The translations under genes were made by a program, and so were the position numbers. From an uncultured Veillonella sp. (GTDB taxonomy: Bacteria; Bacillota; Negativicutes; Veillonellales; Veillonellaceae), in assembly GCF_938010505.1 (NCBI RefSeq), contig NZ_CALLVP010000050.1, forward strand, positions 1-18,400: a stretch of 18,400 bases of DNA. The letters are read 5' to 3'. Every line of letters begins with the position of its first letter. Position 1 is the stretch's first letter. This document shows, in pieces, positions 16,857 through 18,400 of the stretch. The notes beneath the pieces were generated by a model, which searched no databases, was not told the DNA's origin, and saw only the letters and a program-made list of their open reading frames with translations.

Positions 16857-18275
16857 TTAGAACCGGAAGTCTCGTTCGCCGTCCTTCATCTGTGCAATAT
16901 AAGCTTTAGCTTTTTCTTTAACTAAATCATTTTTAATATTTTCTAACTGTTGTTCGATGACCTTAGCACCATGAGCCTTAGTCTTTTCATCACCGTAATC
17001 CATGATGTATTCGTTTAATGTCATCAACGCATTAGGTTGGCAACAATTGTGAATTTGACCGGATTTAGCAAGTGCCATGAAACGGTCCCCTGTTCTGCCC
17101 GCACGATAACATGCAGTACAGAAACTTGGTACATAACCAAGGTCTAATAGCCAGTCTACGATTTCATCTAATGTACGCGTATCGCTGCGATCAAATTGTG
17201 CAGAATTATCTTCTGGTTTCTCTTCTTCTTTGTAACCACCTACACTAGTACGAGAGCCTCCGCTGATTTGGGAGATACCAAGAGCCAATCCGCGTTCGCG
17301 CATTTCTTGAGTTTCGCGTGTGGACATAATCATACCAGCATATGGAGCAGACACACGAATGAGAGCAACAATTTTTTCGAATACATCATCAGGTACAGCA
17401 TTACTGAAATCATCTACATCAATGTCATCGGCGGGACAAATACGAGGCACAGAAATGGTATGTGGACCTACGCCAAATACTTCTTCTAAATGCTCTGCAT
17501 GCATCAACAAACCTACAAAATCATATTTGTAATGTTCCAAACCATAAAGCACTCCGATGCCTACATCATCAATACCACCTTGCATAGCGCGGTCCATCGC
17601 CTCTGTATGGTAGGCGTAGTCGCTCTTAGGACCTGTTGGATGTAAAGCTTCGTAGTTTTCCTTATTGTACGTTTCTTGGAACAATGTGTAAGTACCAATA
17701 CCCGCTTCGTGTAATTTCTTGTAGTCCTCAACGGAACAAGCTGCAATATTTACATTTACACGACGGATTTCACCATTTTTATTTTTAATACCATAAATTG
17801 TCTTGATGGATTCCAAAATATATTCAAGTGGATTATTAAGAGGATCCTCACCAGACTCAATTACGATACGCTTATGGCCCATCGCTTCTAAAGCAATAAC
17901 CTCTTCTCTTATTTGATCTTGAGTTAACTTTTTACGTTTAATATCGCGGTTTTTAGAATGATACGGGCAGTACACACAGCCATTGATACAATAGTTAGAC
18001 AAATATAATGGTGCAAATAGAACGATACGATCGCCGTATATAGCTTTCTTGATTTCCTTTGCTAAAGCAAATAGCTTTTCCTTATATTCAGGTAATGGAC
18101 ATTCTAATAGAACTGCTGCTTCCCTGTGGTTTAATCCCTTAAATGTAGCAGCTTTCGCCAAAATAGCATCCAACAACTCCCGATTTTCCTTGTTTTCCTC
18201 TGCATAGGCAAGAGTATCAAGGATTTCCTGATGGGAAATAAATTCCTCCGCCTTTGGAGATTTTACATCATACAT
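16857..18275 (-). CDS. hydG: [FeFe]-hydrogenase H-cluster maturase HydG (radical SAM)
   Basis: A 472-residue radical-SAM tyrosine lyase. HydG cleaves tyrosine to p-cresol and makes the CO and CN ligands of the [FeFe]-hydrogenase H-cluster via an auxiliary iron-sulfur cluster. The N-terminal SAM cluster motif is C96-x3-C100-x2-C103 (CINGCVYC). The C-terminal auxiliary-cluster motif is C386-x2-C389-x22-C412 (CTAC...CC). This second motif and the length separate it from ThiH, which is about 380 residues and lacks the C-terminal cluster. ISQISGGSRTSVGGY and VPRICPADDIDVD are also family-like. The frame opens at a GTG at 18311, but the ATG at 18275 is preceded by GAGGT at ideal distance and is my start. 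Neither hydE nor hydF is within the window; they may lie to the right or elsewhere. It ends in a strong terminator. Confidence 0.95.
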   Translation of the reverse strand: MYDVKSPKAEEFISHQEILDTLAYAEENKENRELLDAILAKAATFKGLNHREAAVLLECPLPEYKEKLFALAKEIKKAIYGDRIVLFAPLYLSNYCINGCVYCPYHSKNRDIKRKKLTQDQIREEVIALEAMGHKRIVIESGEDPLNNPLEYILESIKTIYGIKNKNGEIRRVNVNIAACSVEDYKKLHEAGIGTYTLFQETYNKENYEALHPTGPKSDYAYHTEAMDRAMQGGIDDVGIGVLYGLEHYKYDFVGLLMHAEHLEEVFGVGPHTISVPRICPADDIDVDDFSNAVPDDVFEKIVALIRVSAPYAGMIMSTRETQEMRERGLALGISQISGGSRTSVGGYKEEEKPEDNSAQFDRSDTRTLDEIVDWLLDLGYVPSFCTACYRAGRTGDRFMALAKSGQIHNCCQPNALMTLNEYIMDYGDEKTKAHGAKVIEQQLENIKNDLVKEKAKAYIAQMKDGERDFRF

Positions 18276-18400
18276 AGTACTTACCTCAAATCTTTCTAGT
18301 GGCAATGCCACCCCTCTTTAGGTTTATGAAAGTATATGACAACCAGTCTTCTGGTATTTCACTGATACTGTACATAGTATACCACTATTCCTACTAAAAA
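18276..18400. other. Upstream region of hydG, no gene seen
   Basis: No convincing coding sequence is present. On the minus strand, TATACT occurs at 18376-18381 and at 18331-18336. Either could be a -10 box, but the -35 of the first would fall at the window edge and the second lacks a good one. Two short inverted repeats stand out: ACCAG-TCTT-CTGGT (18342-18355) and TGGCA-A-TGCCA (18300-18310). They could be operator sites, but this is unproven. Confidence 0.4.

Noticed and set aside
18276..18311. GTG start for HydG
   Set aside because: The AGAGGG site abuts the GTG, while the ATG at 18275 has GAGGT at normal distance and gives the usual HydG length.
18271..18379. TACATAGTA occurring twice exactly 100 bp apart (18271-18279 and 18371-18379)
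   Set aside because: Only nine bases, one copy overlapping the hydG start codon and the other a possible -10 box; probably coincidence.
1..18400. Mobile elements, CRISPR arrays, tRNA/rRNA genes, defence or toxin systems
   Set aside because: Looked for on both strands by eye; no transposase, integrase, spaced direct repeats, cloverleaf or known defence gene is seen. The region is housekeeping chromosome.

Overview
The window is a compact stretch of chromosome in which every gene I can support is on the minus strand. Coding is dense, most genes are preceded by clear AGGAGG-type ribosome binding sites, and base composition is moderately low in GC. The gene order hisS-aspS-6S RNA-rarA, downstream of recJ and relA, is typical of Firmicutes. 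The presence of an [FeFe]-hydrogenase maturase (HydG) and several radical-SAM proteins suggests a strict anaerobe. The protein style fits a Negativicute, possibly Veillonella or a relative. That placement is an impression from memory, not a tested assignment.

In transcription order (right to left): hydG (start at 18275) is a separate unit ending in a strong intrinsic terminator at 16809-16840. A perfect TATAAT box at 16733-16738 then appears to start a long operon of seven tightly packed genes: recJ, relA/spoT, an MBL-fold hydrolase, fur, hemZ, hisS and aspS. Junctions are 11 bp gaps, TAATG or ATGA overlaps, or an 8 bp overlap. The only larger gap, 40 bp, is before fur. A GATAAT-GATAAT repeat resembling part of a Fur box lies just downstream of the predicted start site, so the operon may be controlled by the Fur protein it encodes.

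The 336 bp gap between aspS and rarA holds a 6S RNA with its own candidate promoter, followed by a candidate rarA promoter. Then come rarA (replication-fork AAA+ ATPase), ftsK (chromosome translocase, with an extended -10 promoter in the short gap before it), a shortened RodZ-like membrane HTH protein, and a YgiQ-family radical-SAM protein that runs off the left edge.

Themes: DNA repair and segregation (recJ, rarA, ftsK), stringent response and translation (relA, hisS, aspS), global control of RNA polymerase (6S RNA), iron/heme (fur, hemZ) and hydrogen metabolism (hydG). I see no mobile element, CRISPR array, tRNA or rRNA gene, prophage, or broken gene. I found no convincing new multi-gene system. 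The most useful leads are the candidate Fur operator on the fur-containing operon, the position of fur within that operon, and the RodZ homologue lacking its extracytoplasmic domain.
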